From positions 374,501 to 438,500 of the forward strand of contig NC_084922.1 of assembly GCF_958298935.1 (NCBI RefSeq): a DNA stretch of 64,000 nt, read 5' to 3'. Numbering within the stretch: the first letter of the stretch is position 1; the number at the start of each line of letters is the position of its first letter. The stretch is from Phragmites australis (lineage: Eukaryota; Streptophyta; Magnoliopsida; Poales; Poaceae). The position numbers and the translations under genes are program-made. Shown piece after piece: positions 34,546-45,867 of this stretch. The notes under the pieces were generated by a model. It saw only the letters and a list, made by a program, of their open reading frames with translations. It had not been told where the DNA came from and did not search any database.

Positions 34546-35337
34546 CTGGAAAGCGGCAGTAATAAGTATCAGCTGCCCCTTTCTTTCGAGAGGTATCTCA
34601 ACACATGCCTAGGCTTTTATGTGCTTTTAAAGGTAACCCAACTATGTTGTCCTTGTATCATTGATGATTACTTGAGATTATTCCTGCACGATGGAAAATG
34701 AACTGCTCCATGTTGTCAAAGAAGAGGGAGCTAGAGTTGGAGATAGAAGCGTACGAGTCACGCATACCATGATGTGATTGCGTTATAATAGCAAGCTATG
34801 CTTGTGCAGAATGAAATGATCACACCAAGTAATAACTTTCACAGGGAATCTCTGTCAAGTATCAATATCATAACTTTTTCATCTTTTATAGGGAATCCCA
34901 CACTCCAGATCCCAGTCATGCTCATGCACTCGGTTCATGCACCACCCCCAGCCACCATAAATAACCATACCCTTAATTATGGATACACCACTCCTTCCTT
35001 AGCTCTCTCAACTGCAATATCTTTCTCAATTCCACCAAGCCCACTTAAGAAATATTAGGGAATTTTCATCTCCTAGGGGGTCGAACTGCCAATATACTTA
35101 TGTGGTGACACTTATAGGTTTCGCGAGTCCTAGGACATGTCTTACACATATGGTCTATGCTTCTTTATGTATGCTAACTGCCGATACAACAAGCCTCGAC
35201 ATGAATCGTAGAAGTACCAACCGGTATAGCGACATACATTATTCATGAGACACTTTTTATACGATTTCATGCACCGTCTTACTAATCTCCTCTCTTTTTT
35301 CATTTGTCAAGTCACCTCCACCTATATGTGACTTCAT

Positions 35338-35619
35338 GGAATGATTCGACAGAGAGCAAAATAAGCATTAGAAGCGGTGAGTCGACATGAGCATACGGTA
35401 GAAGAGAAAACGTATGAACGCCAAGAGTATGAGCAATAGTAGGAGTAACTACGGTTGAAGCGTCAGGAGGAGAAGCGCATGAGGAAGGCAGCGGAGGAGC
35501 ACGCTGCGGCTGAAGCATGCGAAACAGAGGGGGAAAGTGAGCGGGAGAGGGCCTATCGCGTTAAGGCGATGGGCCCTGATACCCTAAAAAAGTGCAAATA
35601 TCCGAGGTGCACTCAGTAG
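35338..35619 (+). pseudogene. MULE-borne charged ORF (copy 2)
   Basis: This is the best readable copy of the charged ORF: an N-terminal stretch with three stops, then LRLKRQEEKRMRKAAEEHAA, acidic and basic residues alternating, then YRVKAMGPDTLKKCKYPRCTQ-type ending and TAG. Glu/Lys/Arg content suggests a coiled coil. Copies at 14,575-14,860 and about 60,730-60,990 lie on the opposite strand. Confidence 0.5.
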
Positions 35620-35999
35620 AAAGTATCTAATGTAACTCGTTATATTTTTATTCTCTAAAGCATGTTAGGATTAGCAGCGGCACACTACTAGTTTAGTCTT
35701 TTTACGTATCATATATACCAACGTTTGTTGTCATCATCTCTTTATGGTTATCAGCGTATGTAACTTATGTGCAGGGTTCTATGATAATTGTGCTTCCTAA
35801 CTACCATTGTTCATAAAATTTTAGATCAACTAAATCAAGAATATCGATAAAATCACATCGAACCAAAAATAGGAAAAAAAAAATGAATCACTCCATGATG
35901 CTATTAGCCTCAGCCTCATTAGAAAACATCTACACGTCTCATTGTCTCAGCCTTGGTGTAGTCGTTGATATTTTCGAAAGAGTGTGAATTCCTGTATAG

Positions 36000-36386
36000 G
36001 ATGTACACTGAGTTCTAGCGGTGTCTTATTGATGTTTCACAAATTATTATTAAAAGTCAAATAAAAAGAGACGTAACATGTTGGCACATGGAATATCGAC
36101 ATGTTAGAATTAGCAGCAATACGCTATTAGGTTAGTCTTTTTCCGTACCAATAGACCTATCGGTTAGCAACTAGATGATACCCATATCTGTGTCTACCCG
36201 AAGGCCTATCGGCATACGAAATGCTAACATGCCGTTTCTTCGTATTCCGTGTGCCAACAAGCCTCGGACCCAGTGCCACGTAGCATGTCGGCATTCGAGG
36301 TACCAACAAGTATCTATAATTATAATTTTGTAAATTCGACTATTATTTCTACAATTTTCTAATAAAATAATATTGTTAAAAAACTC
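36000..36386 (+). mobile_element. Right-hand end of a second MULE copy
   Basis: The sequence ends TTAAAAAACTC at 36,386, the reverse complement of the GAGTTTTTTA terminus of the 12.7-kb MULE. Inside it, words like CGGCATTCGAGGTACCAAC alternate with near reverse complements (ATCGGCATACGAAATGCTAAC). The block at 36,110-36,150 repeats the one at 35,665-35,715, so this copy is rearranged. Its left end was not identified. It stops 486 bp upstream of the isoflavone-reductase-like ATG. Confidence 0.6.
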
Positions 36387-36871
36387 ACGCTTGTGTCAGG
36401 TTGGCTTGCCGATGTTCATTTTTGAATAATGTCTTTTTCAATCGAAATGTTTAGTTCAATTTTCTTGTTCAGTTCTGAAGAATATCTTGGCTGAATATTT
36501 TGGCCTTGACTGAACTGAGTAGTTGCAGGTCTCATTGGCCTGAACTCGGCAGTAGCAGGTCGCAGGATTAGAAATGTGCTGGGTTGCCGTGGCGTGTTTG
36601 GATTGGGTAAGGCAGACTTTGCCTTAACACTGCCAAAGACAGAGGATACGGAAAACAGTGTCATTGCAGTTGCAGCCAACCGCCAGCAGGTCCGTACATG
36701 GCAAACAGGAGCGTGGTCCATTCTTCAATAGACGACGATGACGACGTTTCCAACGAGCTGGCCCATTCGATCCAATCGCTGCACGTACGTGTCCATCTAT
36801 TAGACCAAGCATGCATGTATTTGAGTCACACATGATCGATCGAGGAATAACAGTAAGCCCACTTAATCAAG

Positions 36872-37505
36872 ATGTTGAGTCGGATACTGGTGATCGGTGG
36901 GACGGGGATGATCGGGCAGCACCTCGTGACGGCGAGCCTCAACGCCGGCCATCCCACGGCCGTGCTCGTCCGACCGGCCACCGTAGCCGCCGACTCCGGC
37001 AAGGCCAGGCTTGTTGTGGCTTTCAACACCAGCGCCTGCATGCATGCAGGGGGGACATCAACGTCGCGATAGATTGGTGGCTGCGATCAAGCAGGAGGAT
37101 GTGGTCATCTCCGCCGTCGGCCACACCTCGCCGGAGGAGGTGACGAGCCAGCTTGTAATATAAAGATTCTCGCGGCGATTCAGGAAGCTGGCAACGTTCA
37201 GGTACGCATGCAATAGTTTCTTCAGATGTGTCCTGCGTGTATACAAAAATTTCTTGATTTGTTATAGAGCCTTTGGATTAAAATACATATCCTCCGTCCT
37301 AGAATACATGCAATAGCTTCTCCACATATCATGCACTTGAAATTTACATTTGAAATGGTACGACGACGTGGTAGGCAGCTTGATTAATCTTGTATCAAAG
37401 CTGATTATATTGCAGCGGTTCGTTCCATCTGAATACCGCTGCGATGTGGAGCCAGCGGAGCAAATGTTGGAGCCGACAAGGAGAATTCTAGGGGCCAAAG
37501 TTTGA
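36872..37505 (+). pseudogene. Isoflavone-reductase-like (NmrA/PCBER family) pseudogene
   Basis: Exon 1 begins MLSRILVIGGTGMIGQHLVT, the Rossmann GGTGxIG NADPH-binding motif at the N-terminus of plant isoflavone-reductase/PCBER-type enzymes. Further blocks follow in shifted frames: AAIKQEDVVISAVGHTSP and, after another frame change, AAIQEAGNVQ. An intron-like gap (37,201-37,415, GTACGC...TGCAG) precedes RFVPSEYRCDVE and EPTRRILGAKV with a stop at 37,503. The family has about 310 residues; this ends at roughly 150 and lacks the catalytic Lys region and the whole substrate-binding half. It is a truncated, frameshifted relic. Confidence 0.75.
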
Positions 37506-37559
37506 GGCCGTGTGTGACAACCCGTTATCATCACTTCTATGGTTACTATGTGAAAAACA

Positions 37560-37905
37560 TAAAAATCAGATATTACATAAATGACAGATCATCAGTACTC
37601 ATCACTTAAGAGTTATAAGTGATAGATTCTATTATGGTCCGTCACTTATGTAGCTTCAGGTCGGGGCCAAACTATGACCTATTATCTATGACAGGTCATC
37701 AGTGATGGGTTATAAAGTTACTCTTCATTGATGGTATTAATGATGGATGAAGTTGTGATCCGTCACTAATGATAAACTCATCGGTGATGAGTCGTCATAT
37801 GCTAATCATCAGTGACGGATCTCTCTTGACTAGTCATAAGTGACAGATGATGTTATAACCCGTCACTGATGATAAGTCATAAGTGACGGGTCATATCACT
37901 CATGA
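37560..37905. repeat. GTGACGG(A/G)TCAT array, CACTA-like subterminal repeats
   Basis: Words such as AAGTGACGGGTCAT, CATCAGTGACGG and CCGTCACT(T/A)ATG recur in both orientations about every 15-30 bases. Dense direct and inverted short repeats of this type are the subterminal transposase-binding regions of grass CACTA elements. A clear CACTACAA terminus was not found, so the superfamily call is by resemblance. Confidence 0.5.
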
Positions 37906-38399
37906 CTCAGTTTTGTTATTAGAACTGGCCAGGTACTGTCTTTTTATTATTTAATTTGCCCAACTAAAAACTAAATGTATTGTGCAGATCTAAAAAGATA
38001 TTATGCAGAAAGGTTACAACCATACTATAGTTGAATATTTACGCATAAAAGCACAAATGTAAACACTAAACTTATAACCATACTATAAGTAAGATTTAAA
38101 CCAAAAAGGAATGAGACTACAAATATTTACAGAAAAATACATCAACAAGTTACAACTTATGTTTAACCTATTTCATGAATTTTCATTCACGCGTTGAACA
38201 AAACTGGTGTAGGATACGACGGCATAGTAGGCATAATCAGTGATCAGTGATCTAAATATCCTCAGCGCTGATATCATGGAGAGAGATCCATGGCGTATGG
38301 CATGAGTGGTCAAAATTGCGATTGGAGGCCTCATCACATCCTCTTGTTTGCGTAACTCACACTTATAGATAATCAGATACTTCTTGTTGTATATGAACA

Positions 38400-39290
38400 A
38401 TGTGGAAGTTTATTCTTCTAAGCGTGTACAGAGGCAGTTCAGGTACCGATAGTTGGTTCCACTACCTCCCCTACGAGACGCTGGACGGGCGCACGAGTAA
38501 GTGTGTTATTGTACGTACCATTATTACCTTAAGTGATCCATATTAAAAAATTATAACTGTTTATGTTACGTACAGGAGGAGCGTACAGGGGACCGCATGC
38601 ATGCAGTACTGGTCATCCATTAATGCCGAGCACATAAACAGATAGACGGAGTTAGCTGCGATGGATGTCGTCATTCATGCTGGACAATACGACGACGACA
38701 CGTACTGGGAGTACCTTTCATGGTAAAGTTCGCGCACGCATGCCACCTTACTCAACGGACTTGTAGAGCCAGCCCCTAGACCCTTCCTCGAGGATCGTGG
38801 TCGCTTTCTTCATGTTGTGGTAAGTGGTGCGGTACTTCTAACGATTTTCATTAATTAAACCTATGTATTACTGACATGATCCTTATCTTATACAGACCGA
38901 AGCGGCGTACGAAATGCATACACAGACAAAGCAAACTTGTGGGGAAGCAAGCGGGTCATCAATGTGAAGGGATCAGAACCCTCTCTAGGACTACATGAGG
39001 ACGAGAGGGTCTCGCTTCCTGTTCGTGTTACGTGGTCTAGGTGGTTGTGCCCTGCGTTCAAGGGGGTACGACCTACCAGTTATGGACCTGTCTCGTGCCT
39101 TCCACAATAGGCGTTATCCAATACCCGTGAGGAACCCGTTTGGGCACAGTTGTGAGAGGCACCTTCGGCAGCGGAGCATCATATGTCACGTTCTGGTGCC
39201 GAAGCCGATGAGCGCACGGAGGCTCCTAAGCCCGAGTAATGTATACTGGGTTCACAGCCCCTGCAGTGAACACAGTCTCCTCAGACTATG
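38400..39290 (+). pseudogene. Second PMD-like transposon gene remnant
   Basis: Plus-strand blocks include VQRQFRYRQ-like then LVPLPPLRDAGR, INAEHINR followed by ELAAMDVVIHAGQYDDDTYW, and AYEMHTQTKQTCGEASGSS. The spacing of Trp/Tyr/His motifs resembles the C-terminal half of transposon PMD proteins. The frames are broken and a GT...AG-like gap lies at 38,505-38,575. It could be a fragment of the MULE whose end is at about 40,044. Confidence 0.4.
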
Positions 39291-39489
39291 ATGACACTTA
39301 CACCTATAGTATCGAGTTATCACGAAAATATCATTAACTCTACGCAGCATACGCCTTTGAGACTACATGGTAAATTAAGAATTTTAAAATATACGTTTAA
39401 ATTAGCAAATAATTTCTATTTTTATCGATACTTGGTAATTTCTAACATTAATGTGTTTAGGCTCAAACCATGACATATGTTCATACTAA

Positions 39490-39640
39490 TGTTTTGACTC
39501 AGCCTTTAGACAACAAGTGACCAACGCTTTAAGCATAAAATGATAACACCTCTATCCTGACTCTATATCTTTAAATACAAAGTGACCACATAACATAGAT
39601 TTAAACATGAAATGACAACACATCTCTTTCTGTCTCTGTC
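39490..39640 (+). repeat. Internal MULE repeat array (2 units)
   Basis: Two units (GACTCAGCCTTTAGACAACAAGTGACCA... and GACTCTATATCTTTAAATACA...) of the same type as 34,160-34,545 lie about 70 bp apart, close to a MULE end. Confidence 0.65.
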
Positions 39641-39739
39641 AACGGACATTACATGATGCAGCCGATCCTAACATAAAATAATAAACACTGAGTGTTATGT
39701 GATACAACACTTTCCGGCATAAAATGACAGCATCAAAGA

Positions 39740-40044
39740 GGCGACAACCGAGGCCAGGCCATATTTGGCACACGAGGTGCCGAATATAGCACTTTAGCCA
39801 TATTCGACACCTCATGTACCGAATATGGGTGATATTCAGCACATGAGGTACCGAATATGGGTTACAGTGCCATATTCGGTATCTCGTGTGTCGAATATAG
39901 CCTGACCAGTGTTTTTTCGACATACGATGTATCGAAAGTTAAATTTTAGTAAATAAGGTGCCGAATATAGATGCTAAAATTATAAATACGATGATATTTG
40001 CCTATTTCGATAAATAGGGTCGTGTATGCTGTCAATTTTTTCCC
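39740..40044 (+). mobile_element. MULE end with stacked hairpin motifs, next to RPS15A
   Basis: ATATTCGGCACCTC-like 14-16-bp words occur at least six times in alternating orientation between 39,760 and 39,900, so neighbouring copies can pair as hairpins. The sequence then runs to a terminus near TTTTTTCCC at about 40,044, which corresponds to the start of the element at about 60,112. It stops about 190 bp upstream of the RPS15A ATG and about 20 bp from promoter-like motifs. Confidence 0.55.
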
Positions 40045-40062
40045 GTATTGTTGCGTGATAGC

Positions 40063-40092
40063 CCAGCCCATAAGACTACGCCGTTTGGGCTT
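40063..40092 (+). promoter_or_regulatory. Site II-like promoter motifs of RPS15A
   Basis: GCCCAGCCCATAAG and GTTTGGGCTT give three TGGGC(C/T)-type (Site II) motifs in both orientations within 30 bp, about 140-170 bp before the ATG. Such motifs are typical of plant ribosomal-protein and mitochondrial-protein gene promoters. They begin directly beside the end of a MULE. Confidence 0.55.
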
Positions 40093-40232
40093 CTTGAGGC
40101 CTCCAACGAGTTTGTGAGCGGACGGCCCTCCCTCGCTGCCCCTCTCAAGTCTCAACTCCATCCACCGCGCCGCCGGCTGGTACGCGCAAGGGCGGTACCG
40201 GCGGACGGAGAGATCCACTGCCCGAACTCGCC

Positions 40233-42303
40233 ATGGGACGGCGGATCCTCAACGACGCGCTACGCACCATGGTGAACGCGGACCGCCGGGGGAAGGCTAC
40301 GGCGCTCCTCCAGCCCATCTCCGGCGTCATGGTCTCCTTCCTCAACATCATGAAGCACCGAGGTATTCCATTCCTTACTAGTAGTTACCCTCCTCCTTCC
40401 TCAACATCATTCCTGTTGCGCCCAAGAAGCAGGGATATGCAGCATCACCAAACACCAGGATCTCATCGCTGGTCGGAAAAAAGTAGGGCTTTGATACTAG
40501 TTTGGGTTGATTTGCGAGTGATTTTCTACGAGAGGGGTTGAGCTGACAAGACAAAAAAAGGAACTCATTGATCCCCTCATGTTGAGATCAAATCTGCCCC
40601 TTCCAGTACCGCCGTATGCTTCATCACCGATTCATTATACGTCGTGTGGGTGGGCACAATGTGGTGACGTCTTATCTTGGCACCGAATTCATGTCAAATC
40701 TGTGGGTTCGTATCAGACAGATGAAGGCAAGAGCGCACACTCATCAGATGTTACCATGTCTATCACTAGTATCCCATGCTGAATTTCTTTTATTTGACCT
40801 TTTGACAAATGTTTGGTCTTCTTTTAATGTGAGTTTCTCTTAGACTAATGTGAGTATTTCGTACAACTCTAATGACTCGAGACGGGTATGTATTCCGCTT
40901 TTCTCTTAGACTAATGTGAGTTTGAGCTAGTTATACTTGTTCAACCTGTTAGAATTCCGCCCTAATATTGGACCTTGAATTGCAAACTCAAGGCACTGTG
41001 CAGTTTTTCTATAGATTACAGAGCACATTGGAATACAAAGCGACATGGAGTAGTCACGTGCTTTTCTATTTTTTAATTTGGGTTATGCATGTGGATTGCA
41101 GACGGATTTTCGGAAATTTTGGATCTTTACAGGATATGAAACATTTTCTTTACTGCACTGTTTGCTGTTTTATTAATATTTATGCTTCCAAATTTTATCC
41201 ATGTTTGACAGGGTATATCAAAAACTTCGAGGTCATAGATCCGCATAGAGTTGGGAAAATTAATGTGGAGCTTGAGGGACGTATTAAAGATTGCAAAGCT
41301 CTTACTTATAGGCAAGACCTCAGAGCTAAGGAAATCGAACAATACAGAGTTCGGATGCTTCCAACACGACAGGTATTTTTATATACTCGTATTTGGCTTA
41401 AGCCGTTTTACTTGTTCTATCTTGCTACTGTATTCATATCAAGGAAACGGATGATTGTTGGCCCAGAGTATCTTGATTGAAATGTTTGATACTTTATGTA
41501 TTCTGTTATTAACTGTAAAATTATATACAATATCCATTGTGCCATCAAATTTATGGCCAGGAGTAGTAGATCAGAGTGTACCATACAGTGTTGTACCAGT
41601 AGTATAACACTTATCAAAACTTGTAAGTTGACAAGATTATGTTGTATCTTTTCAAGTGACAGTTGTGTTTCTGAGGAAACAGACACTTCTCATCTATCAT
41701 TGAAAATGATTGTCGAGGAGTTGTATCAACAAACTATAAGTAATGACAGCATAATCAAAAGCAATACTATTGTTTGAAATGTCCTCAATGCAAAAGGCCC
41801 ATTTAAACATCAAAGGAATTGAAAAGCACAGGTTTTCTCTGAGCCTACAGTGACGTCTCCAGGACTTCCCTAATTTTTGTTGGATTATCTTCCTCCCAAA
41901 AGTATGAAAAGGACTCACTTTCATTTTTGACTTGGAAAGTGAGCAAAAGCACATACTCCGATGTTGATTATACCAGGCAACTAACTCATAGGGTTACCTA
42001 GTGTACATACTCCATTCAGATTCCTTTCACTTGTACCTAGGCAATGTGCTACCCTTAGGTTAGGTTTGCTTATAAACCTATTGCATTCCTTTGATGGTTA
42101 TGTCTTCCTCAGTTTAGCTTCAGATGTAGAGTATGCATTTCATATGTAATTTAGTGTGGTATCACTAAACCTGTCCTGTTTATTTGGTTTGATTTGCTTT
42201 GCAGTGGGGCTATGTAGTGATTACTACTCCAAACGGCGTTTTGGATCACGAGGAAGCAATCAGGCAGAACGTGGGTGGCCAGGTCCTTGGTTATTTCCAT
42301 TGA
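40233..42303 (+). CDS. RPS15A: Ribosomal protein S15a (uS8), divergent mitochondrial-type paralog
   Basis: Three exons: 40,233-40,362, 41,212-41,372 and 42,205-42,303, all with GT-AG introns, give 129 residues, the usual length. The order is [66 protein letters not shown] and [17 protein letters not shown] with a stop. uS8 binds the central domain of small-subunit rRNA. The protein differs clearly from the highly conserved cytosolic form and matches the plant lineage (RPS15aB/E type) that replaced mitochondrial rps8 after duplication of the cytosolic gene. No N-terminal presequence is visible, as is usual for that lineage. The reading frame is intact; the start is fixed by similarity. Confidence 0.9.
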
Positions 42304-43250
42304 GAAGGAACAGTGTTACCTAGTCCTGAATGAACGGATGGATTGTGCCCGACTGGCATTGTTACCCTGTTTGTTATGACTGAAGCCATCTGTTTGGACT
42401 GTTGCTTTTGTTCATGGCCAACAAGAAATGCAATAACATGTCAAAAGTACGGCTCGCAACACTAAGAAATTCCAATTGTTGAACAAACAAAAAGACTGTA
42501 ATTTCTCTTTTGGACTGATATCATGTAGATCCGTTCCGCATCAAGATATTTGGAGATACATGAGTAATGCTAGTTTGAAATTCTGTGATCTTGCTGAGCA
42601 GCACAGCTCGGACCTTGTCAAGTAGTCGTGTATGCTTTTCCGAGAGCTTGCCTGTAGTGAGGGTTCAATCACTGTTTGGGCTATGTTTCTGTTCTTGTTT
42701 ACAGCACTTCTAGCCTCAAGCCAGTTGCTGCAGATGTTCATGCATCTAGGTGATAAATGATGAATGTGACAGATGTTTGAAACTGATGTCACTTCTTCTG
42801 TGGGGCAGATGCCGATGTGGCATGAATTGGCTGGGATTTGTGTGGAAGTCGGATTAAGTGCGTCATTCTTGGGATGAAAAGGGTCCGGGATTTCTTGAGA
42901 TGTTCTACATTGTCTCTGGCTCCTGTCAGAATATGCCGCGGTTGTAATCCTATTGCGTCACAAATATCTCCATGAATTTGTGGTTATCGGTAGAAGTAGA
43001 GCAGTATTTGTTAAAAAAATACTATACAGATTTATTGTACACAAAAATACTATATAGATTTAATGTTTATTTATTTTTTGTAGCTTTAAGGTCGCTTCTC
43101 AAATCACTACTGAAATAGAGCAAAATCATACACTGTAACTACTTTGCTCCGTGACGTCAGAGTATCCCATTCCCCACCGGCCGCACGGGAGCTTCACTAG
43201 GCCTCGCGAGAAAGAAAATATAGACGCGAGGAGGGCGAAGAAGCCAAGAA
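42304..43250. other. RPS15A 3' region and intergenic DNA
   Basis: No ORF of note. The stretch holds the presumed RPS15A 3' untranslated region and an AT-rich part (43,000-43,090) with a short duplicated phrase (AAAAATACTATA(C/T)AGATTTA). It then leads into the GC-rich leader of the phosphatase-like pseudogene. Confidence 0.5.
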
Positions 43251-45867
43251 ATGGGCTCCAGTTCACCGGCCACGCGGCCTTCTCCGACGGTGTTCCCGCC
43301 GCCGTTGCCCACCCCCGGCCGCGGCAGGCTCCATCTCGCGCCTCCTCACCCCCACAAGCGCACCGGTATCTCCTTATCCCTTCCTCTTCTTTTCCCCCTT
43401 CCATTCGTGTTGATTCCAAGACTACACCCTGTCTCATGGACGAGTGAAAATTTAAGGCTGGCATTACTTTTCATCAACCAAGTCTTACCTTTCAACTGTT
43501 TCAAAGCTATTAGACACAATCGACAGGATAAGGTGAAGAAGTTATGCCTAGTGTCATATCCATCATACTGACTTGAATATTTGCTTATTGCTGCTGTCGT
43601 TTGAATCACAAGTTTTCTTAAACTACTATGTTTCCACTCCCCCATAGAAATGATCAGTGGATTTTACTATGATAAAACCAGGACATGTTTTACCTTTTTT
43701 AAAAAAAAAAAAACTTGTTCTCTCTATACGATTGGTTCAAAAACCCGAAAGCTTTGGCCTTTTGGTGCTGTGAGCTGCATTTCTTCAGAATCCCCTTTGG
43801 GGATTTTAAACTTTAATTTTACTGCACACTATTTTACTTGTATACATTGTTACACTGACTATATGTTAACTCAATACTTTCTGGTTCTAAAAAAAATAGC
43901 GTTTATTCTGTTTTTGCATTGATAATAATAATTGTTAATCCTGCTGTTGTAGGCAAAGTGAGGGTTCTTACCATCAAAGCAACTCATAGTGGTCTGAGTG
44001 ATGTATCTGTACAGAGCCCTCCTGATAATGAAGTCTCAGTGACCGGTGTTGCTTACAGCTTTAGAGGAGCAACCACGTCACTTACGAGTGAGATCCTAAC
44101 CTCATCGTAGAAGATTACTCTTGTTAGACATGGTTTTAGCTCATGGAATGCAGAAAGTCGTGTCCAGGTTAGTGTTCATTTTCATTCAGAGGGTGCTACC
44201 CCACTTGCTTTTTCCAACTTCTAATTTACTGTGGAGATGTATGAATGCGGATTTGTAATGCAATTTCTGTTTTACACATTAGAACACATGTTCAATCAAT
44301 CTTTTTATCAGTTCATTCAAAATACCAGTTGATCTATTGTAGTGACTGGAAAAATGGATATACTAGCCATATACCACTGATAATAAGTCTGTAGTCCTTG
44401 CACAATTGTTTAGGAGTGAACTAAGATTTGTAACTACTTGAGTTCATGGCACAAAATAAAAAGTTTGTTTTCTCCTGGATAACAAGGTGCGCCTTTTGAA
44501 TTCATTAATGAAATCGTTGCTTTTGTCTAGGGAAGCTCAAATTGTCTGTGTTAATAGAAACTGGTGCCAAACAGGCAGAGAAATGCCGTGACGCTCTTGC
44601 AAATATGAAGTTTGACGTTTGCTTCTCTAGTCCTATTTCATGAGCGAAGGCTCCAATTTCAAGTCTACTATCTGAATGTAATTAGGAACAACATTAATAT
44701 GATGCATTGATGCCTAGCTGTGTAAGGTATAAATGACATTTCTATACAGTCAACTGCTGAAATTATATGGCAAGGAAAGGAAGAACCCCTTGTTTTTCTT
44801 GATTCATTGAAAGAGGCACACCTCTTCTTTTTAGAGGGCATGACCAGTGGTATTTATAAACCTTGTAGCTCATTATCCTTTGTTATTCTTTTTTTCCATT
44901 TCTGCAAATTGATCATATTAGGCCATCTCCAATAGATACTCTAAAAATTTATCCTCTATAACACTATTACAGCATCTCCTAACACTATTACAATATCTCT
45001 TATTTTTTCTATCTCCAACAGCTACCTTATTTACTATTTTCCATTACTCTCCTCCTTTATTCGGACCCACAACCATACTCTCATGGACAGTATTGCGGAG
45101 TCTGTTTCCGGCTATAAATTTGCCGTCTCCTCTATCCAACCGGCTTCCCTGTACATATACTGTAGCACTAGATAGAGTCTCTGTTGGAGACGGTTGCTGG
45201 CCGAGCGGATCGGCATTTCCTGTGGCACAGTGATTTGCCGGTGGATGCCGACTCGGTTGGAGTTGGCCTTACGTACTTGGAGGCAGCGGATGCTGAGAAG
45301 CAATATCCAGAGTTGTACACCAAATGGAGGGAGGACCGTGCAAATTTCCATGTTAATGGCATATACCCAATTAGGGAGTTGTGGGGAACAGCAAGACAAG
45401 CTTGGGAGGAAATCTTGCTTACTCCAGTATGAAATTTTCAGTCTTCTTATTTCTTTTCTTTTAGGGTGTGTCCTCAATTTAATTCAGGTTTCAACTCTTT
45501 TTTTTTGACAGGGAGAAAACTTCTTGGTGGTTACACACAAATCTATTTTGCGGGCGCTCATCTGCACGGCAATTGGTCTTACTCCTGAGAGGTAAGTTAG
45601 GCCTTTTCTGTGGCTGCAATTTTGAGCTTTATGCACACCCTTCACGATCGGAAAATATGAAAATCATTACAATTCGCTTCACTCGGGACTTCATCACAAT
45701 GATCTTTTTTCTTTCCTGAAATAGCAAGTGAATAATACAGGTTTTGTGCCATTGATGTAAACAATGGCGGCATGTGTGTCTTCACGGTCAACAAGCAAGG
45801 AGAAGCTATGCTCCAGCCCCTCAATATGACAGCACACATGTATAGTGATCACACCTATCAGTATTAG
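43251..45867 (+). pseudogene. Plastid-type phosphoglycerate-mutase-like phosphatase, pseudogene
   Basis: Seven exons remain recognisable: 43,251-43,365; 43,953-44,167; 44,531-44,649; 44,750-44,846; 45,287-45,426; 45,512-45,591; 45,741-45,867. Exon 1 is Ser/Pro/Arg-rich, like a transit peptide. Exon 2 carries the histidine-phosphatase motif ITLVRHGFSSWN, exon 6 the second histidine (FLVVTHKSILRAL), and the protein ends SDHTYQY. Lesions: TAG at 44,108-44,110 just before the RHG motif; a one-base loss in exon 3 (44,545-44,550); TGA at 44,641-44,643 where SSP-x-S-R would have its Arg (CGA to TGA); GC instead of GT at the exon 3 donor; and a MITE beside the exon 5 acceptor. The family includes 2-carboxy-D-arabinitol-1-phosphatase-like enzymes; the substrate is unknown. 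Confidence 0.8.
44921..45268. mobile_element. Tourist/PIF-type MITE in the phosphatase pseudogene
   Basis: This 348-bp element has inverted ends GGCCATCTCCAATAG and GGCCAACTCCAACCG and TTA duplications on both sides (44,918-44,920 and 45,269-45,271). It lies in the fourth intron and ends 18 bases before the exon acceptor, so the sequence just before the acceptor (CGTACTTGGAGGCAG) has no pyrimidine tract. Confidence 0.72.

Noticed and set aside
36387..37560. Isoflavone-reductase-like fragment as a Pack-MULE cargo
   Set aside because: The nearest MULE end (36,386) points left, leaving the fragment outside that element, and no second end brackets it.
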